Shown: in pieces, positions 49,356-56,461 of the stretch
Layout of the letters: each line of letters starts with the position of its first letter
Numbering within the stretch: position 1 is the first letter of the stretch
Assembly: GCA_016935885.1 (NCBI GenBank)
Contig: JAFGQA010000105.1
Span: 1-56,461 of the forward strand
DNA from: Phycisphaerae bacterium
GTDB lineage: Bacteria; Planctomycetota; Phycisphaerae; UBA1845; UTPLA1
DNA: 56,461 nt
Direction of reading: 5' to 3'
Made by a program: the position numbers and the translations under genes
The notes under the pieces: generated by a model
The model's input: the letters and a program-made list of their open reading frames with translations, nothing else
Told to the model about the DNA's origin: nothing
The model's database searches: none

Positions 49356-50282
49356 ATGAGTTACGTTTTTGGTCCCGTGCCCTCGCGCCGGCTTGGCCGG
49401 TCGCTCGGGGTAGACGTTGTTCCGTTCAAAACCTGTACGTACGACTGCATCTACTGCCAACTCGGCCGGACAACTTGCAGGACCATCGAACGGAAAGAAT
49501 GGGTGCCAGTTGAGGGCGTCCTTAAAGAAGTCAAGTCGAAGCTCTTCAAACGTCCTGACTACATAACCCTGAGCGGTTCCGGCGAGCCAACCCTCTTCTC
49601 GCGGCTTGGCGATCTGATCGACGGCATTCAGCGAATGACCAACGTTCCCGTTGCGCTTCTGACGAACGGATCGCTGCTGTGGGACACTGACGTTCGGGCG
49701 GACATCCAGAACGTAGATTTGCTCATTCCATCGCTTGATGCGGGTGATGAGGCGATGTTTCGCCGGGTGAACCGTCCTCACGAGGCGGTTTCGTTTGATC
49801 GGCTGATCGACGGGCTGGCGGCAGCACGGGAGGCCTGTCGCGGCCAGTACTGGCTGGAGGTGTTCCTGACGGCGGGCTACACGGCCGCCGATGCTGAGGT
49901 GAAGAAGCTGGCCCGATACGCTGATCTTATCAAACCCGACCGCATCCAACTCAACACCACGACGCGCCCGCCTGCCGAGCGCTTTGCAGAGGCCGTATCA
50001 CGCGAGCGTCTGGTCGAGTTGTCGCGGCTCTTTGATCCAGCCGCTGAAGTCGTTGCCGATTATCATCACGTACACGAGCAGGCTCGGTTCGCCGTGAGCC
50101 GAGACGATATCCTGGGCCTACTGCGAAGGAGGCCGTGCTCGATAGACGGCGTTGCACAGGGGCTCAGTATGCATCCAAACGAAGTTGTCAAGTACGTCGA
50201 ATCGCTTCAGGCGGAAGGACTTGTGGAGACCACGTGGACGTCGGGAAAACGCTACTATAGGATTACGGACCGAGACGGGTAG
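49356..50282 (+). CDS. Radical SAM protein, COG0731 type, with winged-helix end
   Basis: A 308-residue radical SAM enzyme. The [4Fe-4S]/SAM motif is CTYDCIYCQLG, after the family start SYVFGPVPSRRLGRSLGVD. GSGEPTLFSRL and LLTNGSLLWD are further family segments. The last ~70 residues look like a winged helix (RPCSIDGVAQGLSMHPNEVVKYVESLQAEGLV). The family is distantly related to TYW1; the reaction is unknown. ATG 49356 follows GAGGTG and gives the conserved start. It may belong with the metal-cofactor genes upstream, but stands outside the sulfur island. Confidence 0.85.
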   Translation: MSYVFGPVPSRRLGRSLGVDVVPFKTCTYDCIYCQLGRTTCRTIERKEWVPVEGVLKEVKSKLFKRPDYITLSGSGEPTLFSRLGDLIDGIQRMTNVPVALLTNGSLLWDTDVRADIQNVDLLIPSLDAGDEAMFRRVNRPHEAVSFDRLIDGLAAAREACRGQYWLEVFLTAGYTAADAEVKKLARYADLIKPDRIQLNTTTRPPAERFAEAVSRERLVELSRLFDPAAEVVADYHHVHEQARFAVSRDDILGLLRRRPCSIDGVAQGLSMHPNEVVKYVESLQAEGLVETTWTSGKRYYRITDRDG

Positions 50283-50403
50283 GCTGATTAAGAACGGACA
50301 GAAAGAGACGAGTCCGTGACACTGCCGGGGCTTTCGATTCTGGGCGCCATGGGGCCGCTTGCCAGCCCGTGCGGTCTCTCCGGTTGGCGCATGGGGCATC
50401 CAC
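50283..50403. repeat. Composite repeat, inverse of the 30,655-30,770 copy
   Basis: This stretch carries TGACACTGCCGGGGCTTTCG, GGGGCCGCTTGCCAGCCC and GGTTGGCGCATGGGGC, the reverse of the block in the TetR upstream gap. No gene was seen. Confidence 0.6.
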
Positions 50404-50535
50404 ACTGGCAGACAAGCTGCCAGTGGCACCCGCCTAGACTGTTACGGACTGGCAAGCAAGCTGCCAGTGGCACCCGCCTGGGCTGTTACGGACTGGCAAG
50501 CAAGCTGCCAGTGGCACCCGCCTGGGCTGTCACGG
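50404..50535. repeat. 44-bp tandem repeat, three units
   Basis: Three units of ACTGGCAAGCAAGCTGCCAG + TGGCACCCGCCTGGGCTGTTACGG type stand head to tail, each with its own ACTGGC/GCCAGT hairpin. They lie directly upstream of the CGGC-domain gene. Single units occur at 1-110 and elsewhere. Confidence 0.9.
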
Positions 50536-50565
50536 ACCCGAGAGAAACGGATGGAGAGAGACGAA

Positions 50566-51006
50566 ATGAAGGAGAGAATTGGTATCATCATCTGCGATCG
50601 CTACCGCATGTGCGCCGGCGGCAAGTGCTTGAGGTCACTCCGAAACAGGGAGGGCGCGTTCAGCATCTATCGTGGAGTGGACGTTGAGCTGGCCGGATAC
50701 ACTACGTGCGGCGGCTGTCCGGGAGGGAACGTTGAGTATGCTCCGGAGGAAATGCAGAAGAACGGAGTGGACGTCGTTCATATCGCCACCGGATTGATCG
50801 TCGGGTATCCACCGTGTCCGCACATCACGCACTTCCGTGATTTCGTCATCGCAAGATACGGGATGAAGGTGGTCATGGGCACGCATCCGATACCGCAGAA
50901 GTACTACAACATACATATGAGCCTGAAGACGTGGAACTCGCCGGAATGGAGGGAGATTGTTGAGCCCACACTGACCGATGAGAAGACTCGCTTGGCCTAC
51001 GATTGA
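50566..51006 (+). CDS. CGGC-domain protein
   Basis: A 146-residue CGGC-domain protein. It shows ICDRYRMCAGGKCLRSL at the start, YTTCGGCPGGNVEY (the name-giving CGGC), VVHIATGLIVGYPPCPH and a C-terminal GMKVVMGTHPIPQKYY. At least five Cys and several His suggest metal or Fe-S binding; no reaction is known. The family is common in anaerobes. ATG 50566 with GGAGAG upstream is preferred to ATG 50551. It follows an array of tandem repeats. Confidence 0.85.
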   Translation: MKERIGIIICDRYRMCAGGKCLRSLRNREGAFSIYRGVDVELAGYTTCGGCPGGNVEYAPEEMQKNGVDVVHIATGLIVGYPPCPHITHFRDFVIARYGMKVVMGTHPIPQKYYNIHMSLKTWNSPEWREIVEPTLTDEKTRLAYD

Positions 51007-52112
51007 ATGAGGGCACATGGCCGCAAGAGCCATGCCATTGTCTGAACCGGACCGCTTCCACGCTCGCGCCATGGCTTCTGAGAGGCTGTCCCACGCCCAT
51101 GTCTCGAAACACAGTCCGTTCCCAAGGCCTTCGCACCTCATGATATGAGATCTAGTGCTGCGCCCTGAACTCTTCATCTTTGCTTGCTCGTGGCCTTGTG
51201 GGGCCTCCGCGGACGCCGGGGGGGATTCCCGCTTCTTGCACGGCCAATCACGGGCTTCCTGGAATCTCGCCGACCATCACTGGCCTTCGCGGCTTTGGCC
51301 GGCAACGCCGCTTGGTAGATAAGGCGCGGCGGCAACCAGCGAACGACCACTGCCCCGCGAAGGCCGGCGTCGAGCCGGGCCAAGGTCGAAGGAAAGGCTT
51401 CGTGCGGGGGGCGTTCTCATGGCTGAGAGTAATGCCTGCCGATATGTGGGCGTACCTCCGGCACGCTCGTGTTTGCGAGCATGGATTGCCTGCACCGAGG
51501 CTGATCGGTCCGGGCCGAGATAACATCGGCTGGGAGGCCCTTTTCTGATTCCTCACGGTCGTTTACAATCAAGCACGATTCGCACCGGCTCACGGTGGTG
51601 GGTGGCATGGGTCAGCGGGGCCGTCCTTGATCGGCTTGCCAAGGCTGGCGAAGCTTGCCCGTGTGGGTCAACCTCGAGGTTGCCCTTGCTGGGAACGCGT
51701 GCCACCCCGATTGAGCGTCTGGCACGTGTGGATCCTCGGTCCGGTGGCCTACGCAGGACGGTGCGATCTTGGCAGTGGCACGGTTTGGCGCTAGCATTGG
51801 GATCCGCGGCATCGGGCCGCGAACGACGCGGGAAGAGATTCCTTTGGTGTAAGCCGGTTCTTCTAATGCTTGAACAGTGTGGGTGCCACCGGCGGCTTGT
51901 CCGCCAGTGCCCGCAGACGTGATGGACGCACGGGCAGGGAAGCTGCTCGTGGCAGTCAACCGTTCAAACGTTACCCAGGTCCGCTTAGGCGTATGTGGCA
52001 GACGAGGAATTCCAACGAGACCCATGGCACGGGCGTTGGAGCCCGTGTCGACGCAGCCTTTGATGGCGGCGCCGCAACGGGCTCTGATCGAAGTTCCAAG
52101 GAGTGACCAGCG
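51007..52112. other. 1.1-kb gap without a convincing gene
   Basis: ORFs of up to about 250 codons exist on both strands, but all have poor composition and none shows a motif. Near 51,880-52,050 there are dispersed hairpins (GCCACCGGCGGCTTGTCCGCC, GGCACGGGCGTTGGAGCCCG). The GGCCTTCGCGGCTTTGGCC and AAGGCCGGCGTCGAGCCGGG blocks near 51,280-51,380 are inverted repeats. It may be decayed sequence. An AAGGAG at the end serves the gene at 52,113. Confidence 0.5.
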
Positions 52113-52496
52113 ATGAAGCTCCCGAATTTGCGTCTTTACGACACACAGGCAACGGCCTCTATGTTTCTTGGGTTCCTCGGCCTGTTTTGTCTGATCATGC
52201 TCGCATTGTTCGTGTTGTATGGTCTCGACACTGAACTGATGGTGATTCCCTACAACCCTGACGGGACAAAGGGGCAGTTCCGCAAGGCATTGGTTTTCCT
52301 GATGACGGCCATTACGATGCTGGTTGGGGCCGTGGCCGCTGTCCTGGGGTTCACGAGCCTGGGGCAAAGGCGAAACACCAAGCAGGGTCGGTCCTGGTTG
52401 GGGATGACCATTGGGGCGTTGGTGTTGGCGATCACGCCGGTCCTGTTCTTCGCGTGGCGCGAGCTGAGCGAACCCCTGATCAGGGATCTCAGTTAG
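52113..52496 (+). CDS. Small membrane protein of unknown function (127 aa)
   Basis: A 127-residue protein with three predicted membrane helices: FLGFLGLFCLIMLALFVLYG, ALVFLMTAITMLVGAVAAVLGF and MTIGALVLAITPVLFFAW. A basic loop (GQRRNTKQGRSW) lies between the second and third. No family was recognised. AAGGAG at nine bases before the ATG is a good start signal. It probably forms an operon with the next gene, 32 bp downstream. Confidence 0.75.
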   Translation: MKLPNLRLYDTQATASMFLGFLGLFCLIMLALFVLYGLDTELMVIPYNPDGTKGQFRKALVFLMTAITMLVGAVAAVLGFTSLGQRRNTKQGRSWLGMTIGALVLAITPVLFFAWRELSEPLIRDLS

Positions 52497-52528
52497 GCCC
52501 TGTCTTTCGCCGCGGGGCGCGTTCCGTG

Positions 52529-53029
52529 ATGGCTTGGTTGTTCAATGTCGTTCTCCCGGGGAGCGGGCTCATCATTCGTCGCCGCGAGTGGCTCGGCTTC
52601 TCACTGGCGGTGGTGTTCGGGCTGTGCGGGAACGTGGCGCTGGCGGGCTGGTTGATAGCCCCGGCCGCGGTTCCTTTCTGGCTTACGATGTTGGCCGTCG
52701 GGCTGTCTGGGCTGTCGTGGGTGGCATCGCAATTGCTGTTGCACCGCCAGGTTGTTTCACTGAGACGCCGTGCCATGGGTTTGGGCGTATTGCTGCGTGA
52801 AGCGCGTTCAGCACTCGAGGCGGGAGACACCAAGTCGGCACACCTGGCCTTGGAGAGCGGCGCCGCACTGGACGACGAGAACGTGGAACTGCACGTTCTT
52901 CGGGCGCGGCTTTGTGCGCTGGAACATGACCATACCGGCGCGAGCGCCGCTTGGCGCCACGTTCTGAAGCTCGATCGGCGCGGCCCCAACGGCCGCGAAG
53001 CCAGGCGGGCGCTCGATGGCAAAAGCTGA
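52529..53029 (+). CDS. Membrane-anchored TPR-like protein (166 aa)
   Basis: A 166-residue protein: a hydrophobic N-terminal half with two to three helices (EWLGFSLAVVFGLCGNVALAGWLIA and FWLTMLAVGLSGLSWVASQ) and a C-terminal half with TPR-like helical pairs (REARSALEAGDTKSAHLALESG, NVELHVLRARLCALEHDHTGASAAWRHVL). The TPR part would hold protein partners at the membrane. The start is ATG 52529, or the adjoining GTG 52526. The function is unknown. Confidence 0.7.
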   Translation: MAWLFNVVLPGSGLIIRRREWLGFSLAVVFGLCGNVALAGWLIAPAAVPFWLTMLAVGLSGLSWVASQLLLHRQVVSLRRRAMGLGVLLREARSALEAGDTKSAHLALESGAALDDENVELHVLRARLCALEHDHTGASAAWRHVLKLDRRGPNGREARRALDGKS

Positions 53030-53249
53030 TCGTTGATCGGCCAACCGCGGATGTCGGGCGCTCCACCTTGGGCAGTCTTCATCGCCGGCCTGTTTCGGCA
53101 CGTCCCCTAATCTGTCCGCGCCCGCGCCCGCGATATTCGTCCGATCAGGCATCGACTGGATTCCTGAATAATCCCCGTTTGTTGATTTGCCATCGCCCGG
53201 CACGGCGGCCTAGCATCTTCCAGGAAACCAAGACACGCGGGGGGGAAAG

Positions 53250-53846
53250 ATGAACATTCGCAGGCACTCTTTCACGGTGATCGTATTGTGTTCGGCGTTG
53301 TCAACGGCGATGGTTCCGCGGGCAGCCGCCGAGGGTACATACGAGTTCTTGTATGTGAGCACGACGGACGAAGCCTATAACAACGAGGCCCACATGTTGA
53401 ATACGGGCATCTTCGTCGATGCTGGCGAGACCGTCTCGTTGGAGGGGCACGGTACGATCCTGTTCAGCTTCGACGGCACCTACTCGGTGCTGACCAACTG
53501 GGACATGGGTCTGGTCAGCCCACTCGATGAGGGGGAGCTGATGCGGGAATACGGCCCAGGCCCCCAGCCGCACCATGCCGAGCCGATACCGCTGGCTGGT
53601 GAATCGGTGTTGTTTGGGCAGGATCGAGCCTTCCTGAACGATCAGCATGACCTGAACATCTCGCCGGTCGCCGAAACGTCCGGGTACGTCTATATCGGGT
53701 TGCTCGACGAGTACTTCCCGGACAACGCCGGCGCGCATTCCTTTCACGTGGTAGTCACGCCCGAGCCCGCCACGATTGGAATGATGGGTCTGCTTGTGTT
53801 GGTGGCCGTTCGTCGTCGCGGGCCGTTACAGAGGCAGCGTCGTTAG
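53250..53846 (+). CDS. PEP-CTERM exported protein
   Basis: A 198-residue secreted protein with a signal peptide (FTVIVLCSALSTAMVPRAAA) and a C-terminal PEP-CTERM sorting signal: PEPATIGMMGLLVLVAVRRRG. Exosortase would cut at the PEP motif and release or anchor the protein in the extracellular matrix. The middle part is rich in beta-type residues and shows no catalytic motif. GGGGGGAAAG precedes the ATG. Its presence supports a working exosortase system and fits the sugar transferase and amidotransferase at 21-29 kb. Confidence 0.85.
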   Translation: MNIRRHSFTVIVLCSALSTAMVPRAAAEGTYEFLYVSTTDEAYNNEAHMLNTGIFVDAGETVSLEGHGTILFSFDGTYSVLTNWDMGLVSPLDEGELMREYGPGPQPHHAEPIPLAGESVLFGQDRAFLNDQHDLNISPVAETSGYVYIGLLDEYFPDNAGAHSFHVVVTPEPATIGMMGLLVLVAVRRRGPLQRQRR

Positions 53847-53941
53847 GAAGCACGACATGACTCGTGGCGGATCGTGGCCTTCGGCCGCAGGAGAGGTGTG
53901 GCACCGGCGCCGGAGCCTGTGATGCCCGTTGCGGGGCTGCG

Positions 53942-54634
53942 TCAGAACTCCACCTTCGGCACCTGCTGCGCTTCCTCTCCTGCTTGGAAGTATTCGCCCT
54001 TCTCCACGCCGGCCCAGCCCGCGACGATCGACCCCACGGGTCCGCGGATGTGCGTGTTCAGGGCCCTCACCGCGTCGTTGTAGCGCTTGCGCATCTCGGT
54101 GATCCGGTTCTCGGTCCCCTCCAACTCAATCTGCAGGGCTCGGAAGTTCTCATTGGCCTTCAGCTCCGGATACGTCTCGCGCAGCACCAGCAAGCGAGAT
54201 AACATGCCTTCCAGTGCACCCGCAGCCTTGGCCTTCTCACCCATCGTGTTTGCGCCAAAGTAGCTCTTGCGGACATCAGCGATGCCCTGCAACAGTTCCT
54301 TTTCATGCTTGGCGTAGCCCTTGACCGTTTGCACGATGTTCGGGATCAGGTCAAACCGGCGCTTCAACACCACCTCCACATCCGCCCAGGTCTTCTGCGC
54401 CTCTTCGTCAAGCCGGATCGTCATCTTGTAGGACTGGTAGACGTAGCAACCACCGCAACCGCCGCCCAGCAGGACGACGCCGATGATCACCGCCAATACA
54501 GTCAGGACGATTTTCGATGCCCGCATGCCCGTGCCTCCGGCAATGCCCAATGGTGCGCCACATGACCCGCAGAATTCCGCGCCGCGCTTGTTACGCGAAC
54601 CACACTTGCTACAGACTCGTTCGCTACCAGCCAC
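53942..54634 (-). CDS. LemA-family protein with N-terminal zinc ribbon
   Basis: A 230-residue LemA protein. A zinc ribbon (VCSKCGSRNKRGAEFCGSCGAPLG) stands before one membrane helix (IVLTVLAVIIGVVLLGGG), followed by the LemA helical domain (RFDLIPNIVQTVKGYAKHEKELL, LSRLLVLRETYPELKANENFRAL, ITEMRKRYNDAVRALN). The zinc ribbon is an added module compared with ordinary LemA, where only the helix and domain occur. The GTG at 54634 overlaps the TPM gene end by 11 bp and has GGAGG eight bases upstream. It forms an operon with the next two genes, a known LemA-TPM pairing of unclear function. Confidence 0.85.
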   Translation of the reverse strand: MAGSERVCSKCGSRNKRGAEFCGSCGAPLGIAGGTGMRASKIVLTVLAVIIGVVLLGGGCGGCYVYQSYKMTIRLDEEAQKTWADVEVVLKRRFDLIPNIVQTVKGYAKHEKELLQGIADVRKSYFGANTMGEKAKAAGALEGMLSRLLVLRETYPELKANENFRALQIELEGTENRITEMRKRYNDAVRALNTHIRGPVGSIVAGWAGVEKGEYFQAGEEAQQVPKVEF

Positions 54635-55532
54635 CGCTGCAACCTCCGCCGCCAAACGATCCGCCGCCGCCGCCACCGAAGCCCCCGCCAAACCCACCCC
54701 CGCCAAAGCCGCCCCAGGACGATCCGCCTCGGCTGCGACCGAACCCGCCTAGTAGGCTGCCCAGCAACAGGCCCTGCCACAGTCCGCCGCCGCCCCACGT
54801 ACGGTAGTGGCCGTGCCGCCGACGTGAAAACAGCGAGCCGAAGATCACAAGGAAGATCACCAGCGGCAGAAGCGGCCCGAAGCAACAAGCAACACCGCCA
54901 GCGCCACCATCGCCATAGGAAACAGGCTCGCCCCGCTGACGGGAGGACCGATACGCGGGCGTCTGTGCCGGTGCCGGTGGCGTGCCGCTGAGCTGCGCGC
55001 CCGCGTCCGCGGCGATCTTCTTCGCCAGCGCGACGGTGCCTTGATAGATGCCCGTGGCGAAATCGCCGCGCTTGAAGTTCGGCAGAAAGCACTTCCGCGC
55101 GATCGTATCGCAGTACAGGTCCGGCAGCGTGTCCTCGATGCCCTCGCCCGTCACGATGGCGTACTTCCTGTCTCGAACGGCAATGACAACCAACGCGCCG
55201 TTGTCTTCCTTCTCGGCCCCCAGCTTCCACCGTTTGGCCGTCTCGATGCCGTACTGATAGACGTCCCGCCCCCCGGTGGTGTCAATCGTTAGCACCTTCA
55301 GTTGTGCCCCGGTCTTCTGTTCCAACTCCAGCAGCCACCGGTTCAGGCCGGCCTCGGTCTGCGGGTCCACGACCTTCGCCATATCGACGATCCCCGTGCG
55401 CGGCGTCTCTCGTGGCTGGGCAAGCGCCGCCGTCGAACAGACACACGCGACCGCGGCCGCCGCCGCGAATGCTACGACACGTCGTGGATGGCGACCTCGC
55501 TCCGTCTTCATCCTTCCGCCTTCATGCTTCAT
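54624..55532 (-). CDS. TPM-domain (YgcG-like) membrane protein
   Basis: A 302-residue protein with a signal peptide (VVAFAAAAAVACVCSTAALA), a TPM domain (MAKVVDPQTEAGLNRWLLELEQKTGAQLKVLTI ... ALVVIAVRDRKYAIVTGEGIEDTLPD), a helix (LLPLVIFLVIFGSLF), and a long Gly-rich tail (GGFGGGGFGGGFGGGGGGSFGGGG). The TPM fold is found in photosystem repair factors and in YgcG proteins paired with LemA. The ATG at 55532 overlaps the preceding gene's stop (ATGA); ATG 55511 is another choice. The 5' end lies in ATGAAGG-type repeats. Confidence 0.85.
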   Translation of the reverse strand: MKHEGGRMKTERGRHPRRVVAFAAAAAVACVCSTAALAQPRETPRTGIVDMAKVVDPQTEAGLNRWLLELEQKTGAQLKVLTIDTTGGRDVYQYGIETAKRWKLGAEKEDNGALVVIAVRDRKYAIVTGEGIEDTLPDLYCDTIARKCFLPNFKRGDFATGIYQGTVALAKKIAADAGAQLSGTPPAPAQTPAYRSSRQRGEPVSYGDGGAGGVACCFGPLLPLVIFLVIFGSLFSRRRHGHYRTWGGGGLWQGLLLGSLLGGFGRSRGGSSWGGFGGGGFGGGFGGGGGGSFGGGGCSGGW

Positions 55533-55540
55533 CCTTCATC
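55509..55540. repeat. ATGAAGG microsatellite at a gene junction
   Basis: Imperfect 7-bp units of ATGAAGG/ATGAAGC type (minus strand) span the stop of the upstream gene and the start of the TPM gene. Both candidate starts of the TPM gene lie in it. Confidence 0.6.
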
Positions 55541-56260
55541 CGCCACCGCCGCCAATGCTTCAACATCCTTATACAACGCTGTGAAGTCGGCCCAACCGCG
55601 TTCACCCTGCGACTGCACGGCGCCGCGCACGCCCCCGAGCGGCACGCCAAGAAGCTTCTCACTCTTCGCCACGACCTCCTCGCGCGGCAACGGCTCCTTG
55701 TGGCCCTTCAGCCACAGCAGTCCGCGAAGCGTCCGAACGAGGAGCTGGCTGATATCGGATTCGAATTCGCTTAACGCCTTCTCCCTGCCCGCCGCTGCCA
55801 GCAGGCCCTGACGCAGTTGGATCAACATCCGCTTGAACTCCCGCTCGCACTGCAAGCGCAGGTGCTCCGCGTCGAACTCCAGCGCGTCGAAGTGGTCCTC
55901 GCCCAACAGCGTCGCGTGCCGTTGATGGATCTCCAACAACTCCAGCGGGAACGTGTCCAACGACCCGGCGATGTACTCCGGTGTCATGACCAGCGGGGCC
56001 GTGATGTGCCGGCTGCCCAGCCTCGGGCCGTGCTCGGCCAACTGTTTCAGCAGCTTCAGGTCCACGTGCTTCAACACCATCACGCTGGCGGCCGCCATCC
56101 GCGACGTGTCGAAATCGGGCCCCAGGACGGCTCCGAAAAGCGTCAATCCCGCCACGTTTCCCTTCGCCAGCGACCGAACCAACGCCGCGTACTCCTCCAG
56201 CGCCGGCCGCATCGGCTCCGTCACCTGCGACAAGACCCCATCGTCTATCGTGCCGTTCAA
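55529..56260 (-). CDS. Hypothetical protein in the LemA-TPM operon (243 aa)
   Basis: A 243-residue cytoplasmic protein of unknown function, first gene of the operon. The early part (EYAALVRSLAKGNVAGLTLFGAVLGPDFDTSRMAAASVMVL) resembles the nucleotidyltransferase fold in rhythm (GLTLFGAVLG), but the usual GS and paired Asp motif is not convincing. The rest is helical with many Leu and Glu. It could be a degenerate nucleotidyltransferase; other functions are possible. Its stop overlaps the start of the TPM gene. Confidence 0.65.
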   Translation of the reverse strand: MNGTIDDGVLSQVTEPMRPALEEYAALVRSLAKGNVAGLTLFGAVLGPDFDTSRMAAASVMVLKHVDLKLLKQLAEHGPRLGSRHITAPLVMTPEYIAGSLDTFPLELLEIHQRHATLLGEDHFDALEFDAEHLRLQCEREFKRMLIQLRQGLLAAAGREKALSEFESDISQLLVRTLRGLLWLKGHKEPLPREEVVAKSEKLLGVPLGGVRGAVQSQGERGWADFTALYKDVEALAAVADEG

Positions 56261-56306
56261 GTCCGTCTCCTAACGTGTGTACATCCTCACTAGAGCAGCT
56301 AACGAA

Positions 56307-56390
56307 TGAATGTAGCGTCGGGGCTTGTCCTCGGCGTCTGCTTCCCTAGCATTTCACTGCGCCGCCCACAAGGGGCGACGCTACATTCAA
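56307..56390. repeat. MITE-like element, copy 2
   Basis: The 84-bp unit starts TGAATGTAGCGTCGGGG and ends CCCCTTGTGGGCGG-like in reverse, closing GGCGACGCTACATTCAA. Its terminal inverted repeats (TGAATGTAGCGTCG and CGACGCTACATTCA) are perfect over 14 bp. It is inverted relative to copy 1 at 43,542. Confidence 0.9.
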
Positions 56391-56442
56391 CCGCTGGTGC
56401 GAGAATCCCTTCAACCGCTGGTGCGAGAATCCCTTCTCGCAC
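56387..56442. repeat. Tandem and palindromic repeat at the window end
   Basis: A 24-bp unit starting CAACCGCTGGTGCGAGAATC is repeated in tandem, and the second runs into a palindrome with arms GTGCGAGAA and TTCTCGCAC (56,421-56,442). This is the same palindrome as the one inside the response-regulator gene. Confidence 0.85.
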
Positions 56443-56461
56443 CCACTTCTGGCGGGAATCC

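Noticed and set aside
51180..51548. Possible gene of 122 codons in the 1.1-kb gap
   Set aside because: Composition is Arg/Gly/Pro-rich without pattern, there is no ribosome binding site, and the reverse strand is equally open.
51612..52367. Minus-strand ORF of 251 codons
   Set aside because: It overlaps the well-supported membrane protein gene at 52,113 on the other strand and has no coding features.

Overview
The window looks like a chromosomal segment of a high-G+C planctomycete, most likely of the Phycisphaerae type, possibly with an anaerobic life style. The grounds are a giant secreted protein with DCNxNGxPDxCD, Ig-like and PKD-like repeats, a PEP-CTERM protein, a pseudopilin beginning AFTLVEL, VanZ proteins, an archaeal-type phosphoglycerate mutase and a small lysine-rich histone-like protein. 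All of this is inferred from protein character; no rRNA or tRNA gene was seen. The intergenic DNA is unusually rich in dispersed hairpin repeats and 7-8 bp microsatellites, and several of these have entered coding sequences.

Layout. 1-9.5 kb: a small conserved protein, the ~2,000-residue surface protein (minus strand), an acetyltransferase, a CPBP membrane protease and ApgM. 9.6-19 kb: a type II pseudopilin, a two-component pair, SRP GTPase Ffh, a lone pyrK behind what looks like a PyrR-type attenuator, a HAD phosphatase, the mini-histone and a ParA ATPase. 19-34 kb: an envelope and exopolysaccharide region (VanZ proteins, sugar-binding lipoprotein, PEP-CTERM-type sugar transferase, AsnB-type amidotransferase, CapK/PaaK-like ligase), then TatA, TetR, an exported hydrolase-like protein and a GGDEF cyclase.

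35-46 kb is the most interesting part. A PAS-sigma54 activator gene is followed by two matching 15-bp palindromes 33 bp apart and a near-perfect -24/-12 promoter. That promoter reads into a long gene set: three separate NifX/ORP-fold proteins, four glycine/arginine-rich DUF5320-like proteins, two small 2[4Fe-4S] ferredoxins, a SEC-C mini-protein, a DUF89 metal-dependent phosphatase, two MinD-type ATPases with inserted ferredoxin domains, and a three-domain IscU/NifU-Mrp-NifX fusion. The set resembles the sigma54-controlled orange-protein (ORP) operons of Desulfovibrio, but is much enlarged. I infer a machine that assembles or carries a metal-sulfur cluster.

46-49 kb is a sulfur-handling block (CoA-disulfide-reductase-like flavoprotein, rhodanese, TauE/TSUP permease, FmdB zinc ribbon) of visibly lower G+C. 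It is bracketed almost exactly by two direct copies of a MITE-like repeat. 49-56 kb holds a COG0731-type radical SAM protein, a CGGC-domain protein, a repeat-rich gap, two membrane proteins, the PEP-CTERM protein and a three-gene operon (unknown protein, TPM protein, zinc-ribbon LemA) on the minus strand.
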